Notes: generated by a model not told the origin, from the letters alone. A stretch of DNA of 64,000 bases from Ralstonia pickettii (GCF_000607165.1 NZ_JFZG01000008.1:641215-705214), one strand, 5' to 3'. Shown: positions 14,342 through 24,201, numbered from the stretch's first letter. Made by a program: numbers and translations.

Positions 14342-15238
14342 TCAAGACCCGGCTGCACCTGCCGTCGACAGCTTGCGGCGGATCGACGGCGACGGCGCCT
14401 CGCCGTTTGCTGCGGCGTAGGCTTCGATTTCCGAAATCAGCTTGGGCAGGCGTTCAAGTGCGTCACGGTTGTCTTCATCCCACGGGTGGAATGAAGGCCG
14501 GAAAAAATCGAAGAACTCCGGAATGATCTTGCGCAGCGGCGCAGGGTGGATCCACAGGAAGTGGAACGCCTTGCCCAGACCGAAGAACTTGTTCTTGCAG
14601 GTGCGATCGGCAAAGATCAGCCGCAAGTGCACGTAGAACACCATCGACCAGAACATCAGCGTGGTCAGCAGCATCGTCGACGTGCGCAGGATGTAACGGT
14701 GCAGGCCCGGCTTGATGGCAAGGTTCCACACGTCGTAGCTGACGGCCTTGTGCTCGGTTTCTTCCATGGCATGCCACAGCCAGACCTGGCGATAGCCGGG
14801 TTCCGAGTTGCGACCCAGCCCATCTTCATGTGAAAGCACCTGCCCGGCCAGCATGGCGGTGTAGTGCTCCAGCGCCACGGTCACGGCCAACTGGTGCGAC
14901 TTCGGGGTCCACTTGCGCAGTACGTTCAGGAACTTGCCGACAAAGCGGTCGATGCGTGTGGCGGGCAGGCCGGCGCGGTCGAGCAGATCGTTGTACAGCA
15001 CGTGCTCGCGCGTGTGCATGGCTTCCTGGCCGATGAAGCCGGCCACGGCCTGCTTGAGTTCGGGGTCGGTCACCAGATGGCGGTAGTTGCGCACGCTGTC
15101 CATGAAGAAGCGCTCGCCGGTCGGGAAGAAGATCGACAGCGCGTTCAGGAAGTGGGTGACGTGCGTGCCTCGCTCGTGCCAGTTGCTGATGCGATCAGCC
15201 GGCAGGTGAGGATGCACGTCGCGGCGGACTGGCATCAT
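14342..15238 (-). CDS. Predicted ferritin-like metal-dependent hydrolase
   Basis: Encodes 298 residues of the COG3687-type metal-dependent hydrolase family. Two metal-ligand clusters typical of a di-iron four-helix protein are seen: E72-x2-H75-x3-H79 in QEAMHTREH and H156-AMEETE-H163, with a further EH at 124-125. A hydrophobic stretch around 185-205 suggests membrane contact. The start overlaps the upstream stop by ATGA. It is the last gene of a four-gene operon with a Baeyer-Villiger-type monooxygenase, an SDR and a hydrolase, suggesting breakdown of a hydrophobic ketone or alcohol. The family's reaction is not well defined. Confidence 0.8.
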   Translation of the reverse strand: MMPVRRDVHPHLPADRISNWHERGTHVTHFLNALSIFFPTGERFFMDSVRNYRHLVTDPELKQAVAGFIGQEAMHTREHVLYNDLLDRAGLPATRIDRFVGKFLNVLRKWTPKSHQLAVTVALEHYTAMLAGQVLSHEDGLGRNSEPGYRQVWLWHAMEETEHKAVSYDVWNLAIKPGLHRYILRTSTMLLTTLMFWSMVFYVHLRLIFADRTCKNKFFGLGKAFHFLWIHPAPLRKIIPEFFDFFRPSFHPWDEDNRDALERLPKLISEIEAYAAANGEAPSPSIRRKLSTAGAAGS

Positions 15239-16257
15239 GGGCGGTTCTCCTGGAATGTGGTTTCTGAAAGGCGCGTCGATGCGCGCCCTTGATCGAGGAA
15301 TGCACAGAGGTCGGTCCCCACGCGCACGGGGTCTTCCTCCATGGGGATATGGCCGAGTGCCGGATACATGCGCAGCGTGGCGCCGGGAATGCGGCGGGCA
15401 AATTCACCGGCATGCGCGGGCGGGATCCACCGGTCGCGCTGGCCCCAGAGGATGAGCGTGGGCACTCGGATCGAGGCCAGCCCGCTGGTATCGACATCGT
15501 CAAAGCGGAACTTCGGCACCATCTTGCCGATGGCTTGTCGTGCGCCGTCGGCATAGAAGAAGTCGGCGTAGCGGCGCAGCGTCGGTTCGGACACGCGCGA
15601 TGGGTCGCCATATACATCGCGCGTGGCGGCGCGAATGATCCCCTCGGGCAGCATCCACGGCGATGTCAGCCGCACGCCCAGGTGATTGAACAGGTCGATG
15701 TAGATCGGCAGCTTCATCGGAAAGCCTGCCGAATCGATCAGCACGAGCTTCTCGACGCGGCCCGGGTGCCGCACGGCAAAGTCCCACGACACCATGCCGC
15801 CCAGCGAGTTGCCGATCAGCGTGAGTTTCGACAGGCCCAGCGTATCGACAAACGCGTCGATGAAGTCGCGGTACAGCGGCAGCTCCATCGTGCGCGGGCG
15901 GCCTTGTGCATCGCGCAGCGGGCCCGTAATGCCGAACGGCGGCAGGTCGAGCCGAATCACGCGGTAGCGCCGCGTGAGCTGCGGCAACACGCCGTCCCAC
16001 GTGTGCAGCGACGCGCCAAAACCGTGGATCAGCAGCAACGTGCCTTCCGAGTTGGCGGCGCCTTCATCGGTGTAATGCACGCGCGTGCCCATCAGCGGCA
16101 GGTAGCGCGATTGCGGCTTGGCGTAGCGCGCGATCAGCACATCGCGCCCGATGCTGCGCAGGCCGATGCGGCCGGGGCGCAGCATCGCGCGGGCGACGTT
16201 GAGCAGGTTCGCGCGCGGGGGGCTGGCGAACAGTTCGTTGGTGGTGGCCGTGTTCAT
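15235..16257 (-). CDS. Alpha/beta hydrolase
   Basis: Encodes 340 residues. The oxyanion HGFG motif is at 78-81, the nucleophile Ser151 sits in GNSLGG, the acid is probably in LILWGQRDRWIP, and the catalytic His in LGHIPMEE. The length and the N-terminal leader of about 50 residues fit the large esterase/lactonase group. Within the operon, it could open the ester or lactone formed by the Baeyer-Villiger-type monooxygenase; this is inference from context. It ends inside the next start (ATGA). Confidence 0.85.
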   Translation of the reverse strand: MNTATTNELFASPPRANLLNVARAMLRPGRIGLRSIGRDVLIARYAKPQSRYLPLMGTRVHYTDEGAANSEGTLLLIHGFGASLHTWDGVLPQLTRRYRVIRLDLPPFGITGPLRDAQGRPRTMELPLYRDFIDAFVDTLGLSKLTLIGNSLGGMVSWDFAVRHPGRVEKLVLIDSAGFPMKLPIYIDLFNHLGVRLTSPWMLPEGIIRAATRDVYGDPSRVSEPTLRRYADFFYADGARQAIGKMVPKFRFDDVDTSGLASIRVPTLILWGQRDRWIPPAHAGEFARRIPGATLRMYPALGHIPMEEDPVRVGTDLCAFLDQGRASTRLSETTFQENRP

Positions 16258-16266
16258 CGGCGGCTC

Positions 16267-17157
16267 CTACTTTGCGCGCGCGGTGGCTGGCGCCGTATCG
16301 TCACGCAGTGCCTTCTTGCGCGTGCGGCAGGCTTCGCGCACGACCAGCGCCTGGTATGCGGCAGGCAGCACGCGGGCCATCACGTCAGCGGCGTGAGCGT
16401 CGGGGCCGATCAGCACGCGGCGCTTGTTCTTGCGCACGCCATCCAGGATCACCTGCGCAGCCTTGTCTGCCGAGGTGATGAAGAACTTCTCGAATTCCGC
16501 CTTGCCCTGCTGCTCGTCGCGCACCAGGAAGCCGTTCATGCTCGGCGAGACGCGGCTCGACTTGGCAATGTTGGTCTTGATGCCGCCCGGGTGGACGCAC
16601 GTGGCCGACACGCCGCAGTTCATCAGATCCAGTTCCTGGCGCAGCGCTTCGGTGTAGCCGCGCACGGCGTACTTGCTGGCGTTGTAGGCGCCCATGCCCG
16701 GCTGCGCGAAGATGCCGAAGATGCTCGACGTGTTGATGATGTGGCCATTGCCTGTTGCCTTGAGCAGCGGCAGGAACGCCTTGGTACCGTGCACGACGCC
16801 CCAGAAATTGATGTTCATGATCCAGGCCAGCTCGTCGTCTTCCATGCCTTCGATCGTGCTGGACAGCGCCACGCCCGCGTTGTTGAAGATCAGGTTGACC
16901 TTGCCGTGCGCGGCGGCCGCTTCTTCGGCCCAGCGGTACACAGCGGCGCGGTCGGCCACGTCGACGGCATGTGTAGTCACGCGGATGCGGTCGCCTTCGT
17001 GCGCACGCACCAGTTGCAGCGTCTGCGCGAGCGCCGCTTCATTGCGATCGGCCAGCGCGAGGTGGCAGCCTTCGCGTGCCAGCTGCAGTGCCAGCGAGCG
17101 GCCCATGCCCGACGCGGCACCCGTGATGGCGGCAACCTGGTTGTTGAATGACTTCAT
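16267..17157 (-). CDS. Classical short-chain dehydrogenase
   Basis: Start at the ATG at 17157 with GGAG 8 bases upstream. The product is 296 residues. NAD(P)-binding TGAASGMG (12-19), NNAG (92-95), a Ser at 144/145 and the catalytic Tyr158-x3-Lys162 are all present. It belongs to the classical SDR group. Placed between a Baeyer-Villiger-type monooxygenase and an esterase, it would be expected to oxidise an alcohol to the ketone used by the monooxygenase. The substrate is not identifiable from sequence. Spacing to the next gene is 9 bp. Confidence 0.85.
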   Translation of the reverse strand: MKSFNNQVAAITGAASGMGRSLALQLAREGCHLALADRNEAALAQTLQLVRAHEGDRIRVTTHAVDVADRAAVYRWAEEAAAAHGKVNLIFNNAGVALSSTIEGMEDDELAWIMNINFWGVVHGTKAFLPLLKATGNGHIINTSSIFGIFAQPGMGAYNASKYAVRGYTEALRQELDLMNCGVSATCVHPGGIKTNIAKSSRVSPSMNGFLVRDEQQGKAEFEKFFITSADKAAQVILDGVRKNKRRVLIGPDAHAADVMARVLPAAYQALVVREACRTRKKALRDDTAPATARAK

Positions 17158-17185
17158 GGCGTGGTCTCCTTGGGGCGGGCGCGCG

Positions 17186-18808
17186 TCAGACGCGGTCGAG
17201 CGCTTCTTCGTTGGGGGTGTTTTGAGCGGCGGGCACCGTGCGGGCAGGCACGCGCAGGGGCACGCCCTTCGGTACAACCATCGGGCGCGTGCGGTAATCC
17301 GCCAGCCGGAAATGCGCGGTGGCGCGGCGGAACTGCCAAGTGAATCCCGGCCACAGCGTCGTGTTCTTGCCCGTCTTCGGGTCGAGGTACCAGCTCACGC
17401 AGCCGCCGGCAGACCAGATTGCATTCGACAGCCGCTTCTGGATGCCGTCGTTGAAGCGGCGCTGCACGTCGGGGCGTACGTCGATGGCCGCCACGTTGTG
17501 CGCACGCATCGACTTGAGCGCGTCGACGATGTATGCCACCTGCGACTCGATCATGAACACCATCGACGAGTGGCCGAGCCCCGTGTTCGGGCCCACCACC
17601 ATGAAGAAGTTCGGAAAGCCCGACACGGTGGTGCCGAGGTAGGCCTCGGCGCCGTGCTTGTCCCACGCATCGACAATGTCCACGCCTTGGCTGCCAAGCA
17701 GCACGCCACGCGGGAACGGGTCCGTTGCATGAAAGCCCGTGCCGAAGATCAGGCAATCGACTTCGCGCCGCTTGCCGTCGGTGGTGACGATGGCGTTGGA
17801 TTCGACGCGCGCGATGCCGGAGGTGATCACGTCGACGTTCTCGCGCGTGAGCGCCGGGTAATAGTCGTTCGAGATCAGGATGCGTTTGCAGCCAATGGTG
17901 TAGTTCGGCGTGACCTTTTCCCGCAGCACGGGATCGGCAATGCGGCGCTTGATATGACCGCGCGCCATGCGCTCCACCGCCTTCATCAGCTTCGGGTGCA
18001 CCACAAAGCCGAGCACGCGCGACTCCAGCATCCAATAGATGCCCGTGCGCATCAGCTTTTGCGTGACCGGCAGGTGGCGGAACAGCCAATGTTCAGCGCG
18101 CGACACCTTGCGGTCGGGCTTGGGCAGGATCCACGGCGGCGTGCGCTGATACAGGTCGAGGCGGCCGACCTTCGGCGCAATCTGCGGAACGAACTGGATG
18201 GCGGACGCGCCTGTGCCGATCACGGCCACGCGCTTGCCGCGCAGGTCGTAATCGTGCTCCCACAGTTGCGAGTGGAACGCCTTGCCCTGGAAAGTTTCGA
18301 TGCCGGGGATGTTCGGCCAGGCCGGACGGCTCAGGCCGCCCATGCCGGAGATGAGCGTGCGGGCGCGGTAGCGGCGGCCGTCGGCCATTTCCAGATTCCA
18401 CACGCCGGCGGCTTCGTCAAACGTGGCGCGCGTCAGTTCGTGATGGAAGCGCACATGCGGGCGCACGCCAAATTCATCGGTGCAGCGCTCCAGATACGCG
18501 CGAATTTCGGGCTGCGGCGAATACATGCGCGACCAGTCCGGATTGGGCGCGAACGAAAACGAATACAAGTGCGATTGCACATCGCACGCGCAGCCGGGGT
18601 AATGGTTGTCGCGCCACGTGCCGCCCACAGACCCCGCTTTTTCGAAGACGAGGAAGTTGTCGATGCCGTTCTGCTTGAGCTGGATCGCCATGCCCAGGCC
18701 GGCAAAACCCGTCCCGATGATGGCGGCATCGATCAGGGCGGGGGCGTCAGGGCTGTGCGGGGCCGGCGCAAGAGCGTCGGCGCGCGGAAAATCGGTCCGT
18801 GCGTTCAC
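17186..18808 (-). CDS. Flavin-dependent Baeyer-Villiger-type monooxygenase
   Basis: GTG start at 18808 chosen for GGAG 7 bases upstream; the frame is open to 18832. The product is 540 residues. It has the FAD site IGTGFAG (31-37), the NADPH site IGTGASA (197-203), and in between the Baeyer-Villiger fingerprint FQGKAFHSQLWEHD (173-186), plus GTWRDNHYPGCACDV near the flavin. Such enzymes insert oxygen next to a ketone to give an ester or lactone. It heads the operon of SDR, alpha/beta hydrolase and metal hydrolase, which together could degrade a cyclic or long-chain ketone. The substrate is unknown. Confidence 0.9.
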   Translation of the reverse strand: MNARTDFPRADALAPAPHSPDAPALIDAAIIGTGFAGLGMAIQLKQNGIDNFLVFEKAGSVGGTWRDNHYPGCACDVQSHLYSFSFAPNPDWSRMYSPQPEIRAYLERCTDEFGVRPHVRFHHELTRATFDEAAGVWNLEMADGRRYRARTLISGMGGLSRPAWPNIPGIETFQGKAFHSQLWEHDYDLRGKRVAVIGTGASAIQFVPQIAPKVGRLDLYQRTPPWILPKPDRKVSRAEHWLFRHLPVTQKLMRTGIYWMLESRVLGFVVHPKLMKAVERMARGHIKRRIADPVLREKVTPNYTIGCKRILISNDYYPALTRENVDVITSGIARVESNAIVTTDGKRREVDCLIFGTGFHATDPFPRGVLLGSQGVDIVDAWDKHGAEAYLGTTVSGFPNFFMVVGPNTGLGHSSMVFMIESQVAYIVDALKSMRAHNVAAIDVRPDVQRRFNDGIQKRLSNAIWSAGGCVSWYLDPKTGKNTTLWPGFTWQFRRATAHFRLADYRTRPMVVPKGVPLRVPARTVPAAQNTPNEEALDRV

Positions 18809-18847
18809 GTGGTGTCTCCGTGGGCACCACATGGGCGCCTCTTAATG

Positions 18848-18865
18848 TGACATTGGTCGATGTCA
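18848..18865. promoter_or_regulatory. Inverted repeat upstream of the monooxygenase operon
   Basis: TGACAT-TGGTCG-ATGTCA is a perfect 6-bp inverted repeat with a 6-bp spacer, 40 bp upstream of the operon's first gene. It may be an operator for a TetR-type or similar dimeric regulator. No such regulator lies next to it. Confidence 0.45.
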
Positions 18866-18953
18866 TCGTAGGAGGCTGCCAGGACCGAGTCAATCGGGCG
18901 ATTGGAATGGCTCGTCTAAAAGCGATGCATCAATCGCTTGAAACGGTTTTCCC

Positions 18954-21900
18954 TTATGAATCCGTCACTTGCGTGCGGTGCACAACCTCAGTGGCCGCCG
19001 GCGCGAAGGCACTCAACAACGCGTTGATGTGCGCAAGAAGCCGCGTGGCATGGCGCCCCGAGACGCGGATGTCACGCTCGCTACCGTCATGCACGGCATG
19101 GCAGAGGGCTTCCAACGTGGCGTCGACGCTCGGGTTGTGCAGCAGCGCCAGCGCGCCTCCGGTGCGATGGGCCCACTGGCGCAGCGCTGCGCGGTCCATT
19201 GCGTCCAGCAGCGGCTGCAGCCGCTGCGCATCCTCGGCCAGCGATGACAGGAAGACCTGTGCCAGCCCGGCTGCGGCGGGGTCGGCCCCCAGCGCGGCGT
19301 GCAGATCGTCGAGCGACAGGGCGAATGGCTCCTCCTGGGGCGCTTCCGCTGGTTCTGCGGCTTCGGGGCTCCATAGCGCAGACAGCGCTTCTTGCAGCGT
19401 GACAAGCGTCGTCGGCTTCAGCAGGCTTGCGTCCATTCCCACTGCGCGGCACCGCGCGTGTTCCTCGGCGAGCGTGGTGGCCGTGATGGCGATGATGGGC
19501 AGGCGAGGGCCGTCGGCGCGTTCTTCGTGGCGGATGTGCCGCGCCAGGTCGAAGCCGTCCATGCGCGGCATGTGGCAGTCCGTGAGCAACGCATCGAAAT
19601 GATGTTCGTGCAGACGCTCGAGCGCGACGACGCCGTCTTCGGCCAGCGTGACGCGATAACCCAGTAGCCGGAGTTGCTTGGCGATCAGTTCGCGGTTGAT
19701 CGGGTGGTCTTCCGCCACGAGGATGTGCGCTCCCGGCGCATCACAGGGGGTGGTGGCAGCAAGCGTGTGTACCGCCGCGCTGGCTGCCTGCATATCGTCA
19801 AATCGAGGGAGCGTGCGCTCGCACGCTTGCACGAAGGCGTGCCAGTTCAGCGGATTGGTGCTCAGTGTGTTGCCGGGTCCGGCATAACACGCTTCTGAAG
19901 TGATGCGGATCGTGCGTGCGTCTGCCTGGGCGGTGGAGGCCAGGAGGATGTCGGCGTTGGCTGCGGGGCCCGCTTGCAGCCCGGCCGCGATCGCGAACTG
20001 CGTGAGGCTGTGCCGCACGGCCGGGTCATCCACCAAAATGGCAACGCTGCGGCCTGCCAGTTGCGGCAACGCATACTGCGCCCTGAGCATCGGCACGGCC
20101 AGGTGCAGCGTGACTGCCGTGCCATGCCCGGGAACACTCTCCATGACGAGTTTGCCGCCCATCAGGCCGGCAAGCTGGCGCGAAATCGCCAGGCCCAGAC
20201 CGGTGCCGCCGTAGCGCCGCGTAGTCGAGCGCTCAGCCTGCACGAACGGTGCAAACAGCGTGGCCTGGACCTCGGATGAGATCCCGATGCCCGTATCCCT
20301 GACGCAGATGGCAAGGTGCGCCGTGTCGTTCTCGATGCGCGTGCACTCCGCTGAAAGCCGCACGCTGCCCGTGTCGGTGAACTTGATGGCGTTGGAGAGC
20401 AGGTTGAAGAGGATCTGCCGTAGACGAATGCTGTCGACCGAGACGCTGGCCGGCACGTCGGCGGCCACCTCCACATGCACGGCAAGCGATTTTTCGTGCG
20501 CGCGGCTTGCCAGCAGGCCCACCGTGCCGTCGAAGACGTCGCGCAGGTCCGTGGCTGTTGGTGAAATATCCAATCGGCCGGCCTCGACCTTTGCGTAATC
20601 GAGGATGTCATCGAGGATATGCAGCAGGGCGCGTCCCGAATCCTGCACCAACGAGACCATCTGCTTCTGCTCGCCCTCGAGCTTCGTCTGCTGCAGCAGT
20701 TCGACCAGGCCGAGTACGCCATTCATGGGCGTGCGGATTTCGTGGCTCATCATGGCCAGGAAGCGGTCTTTCGCGTGCAACGCCGATTCCGCCGCGTTCT
20801 TGGCCGCTTCCAGTGCGTCGGCTTGCTCGCGCTCTGCGGTGACGTCGCTCAGGTAGCCGTTCCAGATCGTGCGGCCGTCCGCTTCGCGGTGCGGGATCGA
20901 GCGCGCATGCAGCCAGCGGACCACGCCGTCTGCGCTGACATGGCGAAACTGCTGGTCCAGGGGCGTCAGCTGCTGCGCCGAGACCAGCACCGTGTCGAGC
21001 ATGCGCTGCCGGTCGTCTTCGTGAATGAGCAGCTCCGGGGTGGACAGGTAGTCCAGCAGATCCTGAGGCCGCGCGCCCAGCGTCTCGTACGCTTTGCCGG
21101 CGACGTAGGTGATGCGCCCCTGGACCTGGCCTGGCCGCAGTTCGAACTGATAGACCAGCGCCGGCAGCGATTCGGTGACTTCGCGCAGGCGCTGCTCAAG
21201 GCGCTCAGCACGGGCCTGCGCGTCGCGAATCTCGCTGATGTCGACCAGCGAGGCGACGGTGCCGGCAGGCTGCCCGTCCGGCATGTGCAGCGGCTCGATC
21301 CAATACAGAACGTTGCGTGGCCCGTCGGGCGTGTCGATGATGAGTTCTTCGCGTGTGCTTTCGCTGGTCTCCACGGCGCGCCGGTTGATATCGGACAGCG
21401 GCGACGTGTTGCCGACCGATTGCAGCCCGAGCTCCTGCGGCGTGTGCCCGAGCAGCGACGCCCGTGTCCGGCCGAACATGTTGCAGAACGCCGCATTCAC
21501 GGCAACGTAACGGTGCCCGGCGTCATTGGCGACGAGCGGGAACGGCACGGCTTCCATCAGCGCGCGCTGGAAGCTGAGCTGGCGAGCCAGGGTTTCTTCA
21601 GCGTGGCGCCGCTGGTGGTTCTCGCGGCGCAGCTGCATCTGCTTGATGAAGAGTGCCAGCAGCGCTACCAGCACCAGCGCCGCTACCGGTCCAAACCTGC
21701 CGAGCACGGCCGACGCCGACGGACCCAGCTGGTAGCTCACCGACAGCCACCTGTTGCGGATGCTCACCTGCTCGCCTTCGGGCATGGCGAAGAGCGCGCG
21801 GTTGATGAGTGGCACCAGCGCAGCGTAACGCGACGACACCCCCACGCCGAGGCTCTCGATCGTATTCGCGGAACCGGTAACCTTGAGCTCGCCCGGAAAG

Positions 21901-23288
21901 TGATGACGGATCAGCGCATCGGCCACCGGCAGGTTCGCGATGGTGAAATCGGCTTCCCCAGTTGCCGTCATGGACAACGCATCGCTCACCGAACGTGCCG
22001 GCAGGATGCGGATCTTCGGCACATTCTGGTTCAGCAACGTGGTCAGGGTCTCGCTCGTGGGCAGAGCGACGGTCTTGCCGGAAAGCTCGGGAAGCGCCGC
22101 CACCGTGAGCGCGTCGCTGCGCCCGACGATCACCATCGGCGTGGCATCGATCGGCTGGGTGAGCGTAAAGCCCGCGGGGCGGGAATCCTGGTCGGATATG
22201 CCGAGCAGGATGTCGACCTCGCCGCTATGCGCCTTCGCGAGTGCTTCGGCCCAGTCGCGCACGGTCACCCGCTCGAAGCGCAACCCGAGCGTACGCGAGA
22301 GAAAGCTCTGGTACTCGGGAAAGATGCCGAGTATCCCGCCGCCCGATCCGTTGAAGGTGTACGGCATGTAGTCGGGGTCGGCGGCGTAGCGTAGCGGCGG
22401 CAGCGACGCCAGCATGGCCCGCTCGTCGGCCGACAACTGCAGCCCCGCCAACGGACCGCCGCCTTGCGTGATCCACCGCGCGCGCAGCTCGCTCATGGTG
22501 GCGTCGGGCAACTGGGCAAGATGGCGGTCCAGATAGCGGATCAGCATCGCCTGTTCACGCGGCGCGGCAAAGTGCAGCGCGTCAACCTGCTGGTTCACCA
22601 GTTGCACGATCGACAGCCGCCGGTAGCGCGGCTGCGACATCAACTCCCGCGTGGGGTAGGTCACACCCACGTAAGCGTCGGCCGCGTCGTGCAGCACGGC
22701 ATCGAGGGCGTCGGCTGCCGTGGGGGTACTGATCAGCCGGATGCTCGGGTACTGCACCGCCAGTTCTTCTTCGAGTGAAGAGCCTTGCTCGACGGCGATG
22801 CGCATGCCGGAGGCAAACGGGTTCTGCGCGACGTGCGTGTTGTCGTTGCGCGCGACCACCGCGATGGGGCGTTCGAGGTATGGCGCGGAATAGATGAGGC
22901 AGTGATCGTATTGCGAGCGGGGTGCCACGCTCATGATGATGTCGACGTCGCCTCGGCAAGCCGCCTTGAGCAGCTCGTCACGCCGTGCGAAGACGTGCGG
23001 GATGACGCGTACCTGATCCTGCGGAATCAAACGCATCAGCAGGTCACCCGAGAAGCCGCTGAGCCGGTCGGCTTCGACGTCTTCGAGTGGAGCCATGGCG
23101 TCGCTGATCACGCCGACCGTTACCTTGGGCGGAAACTGCTTGAGCCGCTGAATGGTCTGTGCGGCGTCCTCCGCGTCGGCATTGCGCGCTCCGCCCAGCC
23201 AGACAAACGCCGCCGCGCAGGCAAGCAACCCCGCAACGATACCAACGCGCAGGTGGGCAGCCGCCCTGGGCGCGAGCCACGCCATCAT
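18954..23288 (-). CDS. BvgS/EvgS-like unorthodox hybrid sensor kinase
   Basis: Start at the ATG at 23288, 4 bp after the response regulator stop; a second ATG follows at once. The product is 1444 residues: an N-terminal membrane helix, two periplasmic solute-binding-type sensor domains (about 50-270 and 295-535), a second membrane helix (about 550-570), two PAS domains (590-830), a histidine kinase with H849 (MSHEIRTPMNG) and ATP-binding domain, a receiver with D1237 (TDCHMP), and a C-terminal Hpt domain with H1374. This is the BvgS layout, with an H-D-H relay to the partner BvgA-like regulator. The signal is unknown; a small ligand binding the Venus-flytrap domains is expected from the family. 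Confidence 0.9.
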   Translation of the reverse strand: MMAWLAPRAAAHLRVGIVAGLLACAAAFVWLGGARNADAEDAAQTIQRLKQFPPKVTVGVISDAMAPLEDVEADRLSGFSGDLLMRLIPQDQVRVIPHVFARRDELLKAACRGDVDIIMSVAPRSQYDHCLIYSAPYLERPIAVVARNDNTHVAQNPFASGMRIAVEQGSSLEEELAVQYPSIRLISTPTAADALDAVLHDAADAYVGVTYPTRELMSQPRYRRLSIVQLVNQQVDALHFAAPREQAMLIRYLDRHLAQLPDATMSELRARWITQGGGPLAGLQLSADERAMLASLPPLRYAADPDYMPYTFNGSGGGILGIFPEYQSFLSRTLGLRFERVTVRDWAEALAKAHSGEVDILLGISDQDSRPAGFTLTQPIDATPMVIVGRSDALTVAALPELSGKTVALPTSETLTTLLNQNVPKIRILPARSVSDALSMTATGEADFTIANLPVADALIRHHFPGELKVTGSANTIESLGVGVSSRYAALVPLINRALFAMPEGEQVSIRNRWLSVSYQLGPSASAVLGRFGPVAALVLVALLALFIKQMQLRRENHQRRHAEETLARQLSFQRALMEAVPFPLVANDAGHRYVAVNAAFCNMFGRTRASLLGHTPQELGLQSVGNTSPLSDINRRAVETSESTREELIIDTPDGPRNVLYWIEPLHMPDGQPAGTVASLVDISEIRDAQARAERLEQRLREVTESLPALVYQFELRPGQVQGRITYVAGKAYETLGARPQDLLDYLSTPELLIHEDDRQRMLDTVLVSAQQLTPLDQQFRHVSADGVVRWLHARSIPHREADGRTIWNGYLSDVTAEREQADALEAAKNAAESALHAKDRFLAMMSHEIRTPMNGVLGLVELLQQTKLEGEQKQMVSLVQDSGRALLHILDDILDYAKVEAGRLDISPTATDLRDVFDGTVGLLASRAHEKSLAVHVEVAADVPASVSVDSIRLRQILFNLLSNAIKFTDTGSVRLSAECTRIENDTAHLAICVRDTGIGISSEVQATLFAPFVQAERSTTRRYGGTGLGLAISRQLAGLMGGKLVMESVPGHGTAVTLHLAVPMLRAQYALPQLAGRSVAILVDDPAVRHSLTQFAIAAGLQAGPAANADILLASTAQADARTIRITSEACYAGPGNTLSTNPLNWHAFVQACERTLPRFDDMQAASAAVHTLAATTPCDAPGAHILVAEDHPINRELIAKQLRLLGYRVTLAEDGVVALERLHEHHFDALLTDCHMPRMDGFDLARHIRHEERADGPRLPIIAITATTLAEEHARCRAVGMDASLLKPTTLVTLQEALSALWSPEAAEPAEAPQEEPFALSLDDLHAALGADPAAAGLAQVFLSSLAEDAQRLQPLLDAMDRAALRQWAHRTGGALALLHNPSVDATLEALCHAVHDGSERDIRVSGRHATRLLAHINALLSAFAPAATEVVHRTQVTDS

Positions 23289-23292
23289 CGCG

Positions 23293-23961
23293 TCAGCCCT
23301 CGCTGCTGCCCAGCAGCCCGTGGCGTACCGCAAAGTCGAACAGCGCCGCCTCAGTGCCAAGCTCGAGCTTGCGCATAGCCGTCTGCTTCTGCGAGCTGAT
23401 GGTCTTGACGCTGCGGTTGAGCTGCACGGCAATCTCGCTGACCGTCTTGCCGGTCACGTACATGCGCAGCACTTCCAGCTCCCGCTTGCCGAGTTTGGAG
23501 ACCGGGTCGTCGTGGACGGGCTGCGGTTCGCCGTTGCGGCAGAGCAGCTTGACATTGAGCATTGGCGAGAGATAGATGCGACCGTCCGCCGCCGCCTGCA
23601 TGCCTTCGAGGATGTGCTGCGGCTCGTCGGATTTGCTGACGATGACCTTGATGCCCGCGCGCAGGATGTTGCTCATCAGTGCGCGGGTCTCAAGCATGGT
23701 GAGCACCATCACGCGCAGGTCCGGGTGGCGGCGCACGAGGAATTCGAGCAGGAGGATGCCGTCGCCATAGCGGCTGCCGGGCATGGCGTAGTCGGTGATG
23801 ACAAGGTCGCAGCGCACGCGGCCGAGCACGGCGAGCAGCTCATCGGCGTTGCTGGCTTCGCCCACCACCTCGAAGCCGTCGACCACCGATACGAGGCGCC
23901 GCACGGCCGCCACCACGCCGGGGTGATCATCTGCAATGACGAGTTGGATGGGGGCCTGCAT
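23293..23961 (-). CDS. BvgA/EvgA-like LuxR-family response regulator
   Basis: Start at the ATG at 23961, giving 222 residues; the frame is open further upstream but without a site. The receiver has its phospho-acceptor at Asp57 (VITDYAMPG) with acidic residues in IADDHPG, and a C-terminal LuxR HTH (LGKRELEVLRMYVTGKTVSEI...). It directly precedes the BvgS-like kinase, with 4 bp between them, so they form one relay. Targets are not identifiable; the next gene upstream is a divergent metal transporter. Confidence 0.9.
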   Translation of the reverse strand: MQAPIQLVIADDHPGVVAAVRRLVSVVDGFEVVGEASNADELLAVLGRVRCDLVITDYAMPGSRYGDGILLLEFLVRRHPDLRVMVLTMLETRALMSNILRAGIKVIVSKSDEPQHILEGMQAAADGRIYLSPMLNVKLLCRNGEPQPVHDDPVSKLGKRELEVLRMYVTGKTVSEIAVQLNRSVKTISSQKQTAMRKLELGTEAALFDFAVRHGLLGSSEG

Positions 23962-24201
23962 GTCGACGTGTCTCCGAGCGTGTAACGTGCGGCAACGTGT
24001 TTGCCGCATTGCTGAGAATCGCCGAAGCCTCAGGGGCGGAACATCGGAAAAGTCCTATTAGTACGCCCCGATCTGCGCTTTTCTGGTGCAAATTTGTCGC
24101 AGCGCGTTGCGATCGCAGCCCTGATTTCGGGCCAAGGCGGCGCGTCGGTGCGTGGCACAATGCTCGCGATTGCTTCGCACGCTTGATCGCACCGATTTCC
24201 C

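Noticed and set aside
15289..18850. Two long plus-strand open frames (about 620 and 718 codons)
   Set aside because: Both are antisense to the hydrolase-SDR-monooxygenase operon, with Arg/His-rich translations and no ribosome sites.
20619..22394. A 591-codon plus-strand open frame within the sensor kinase
   Set aside because: Antisense to conserved PAS, kinase and sensor domains; composition is that of a shadow frame.
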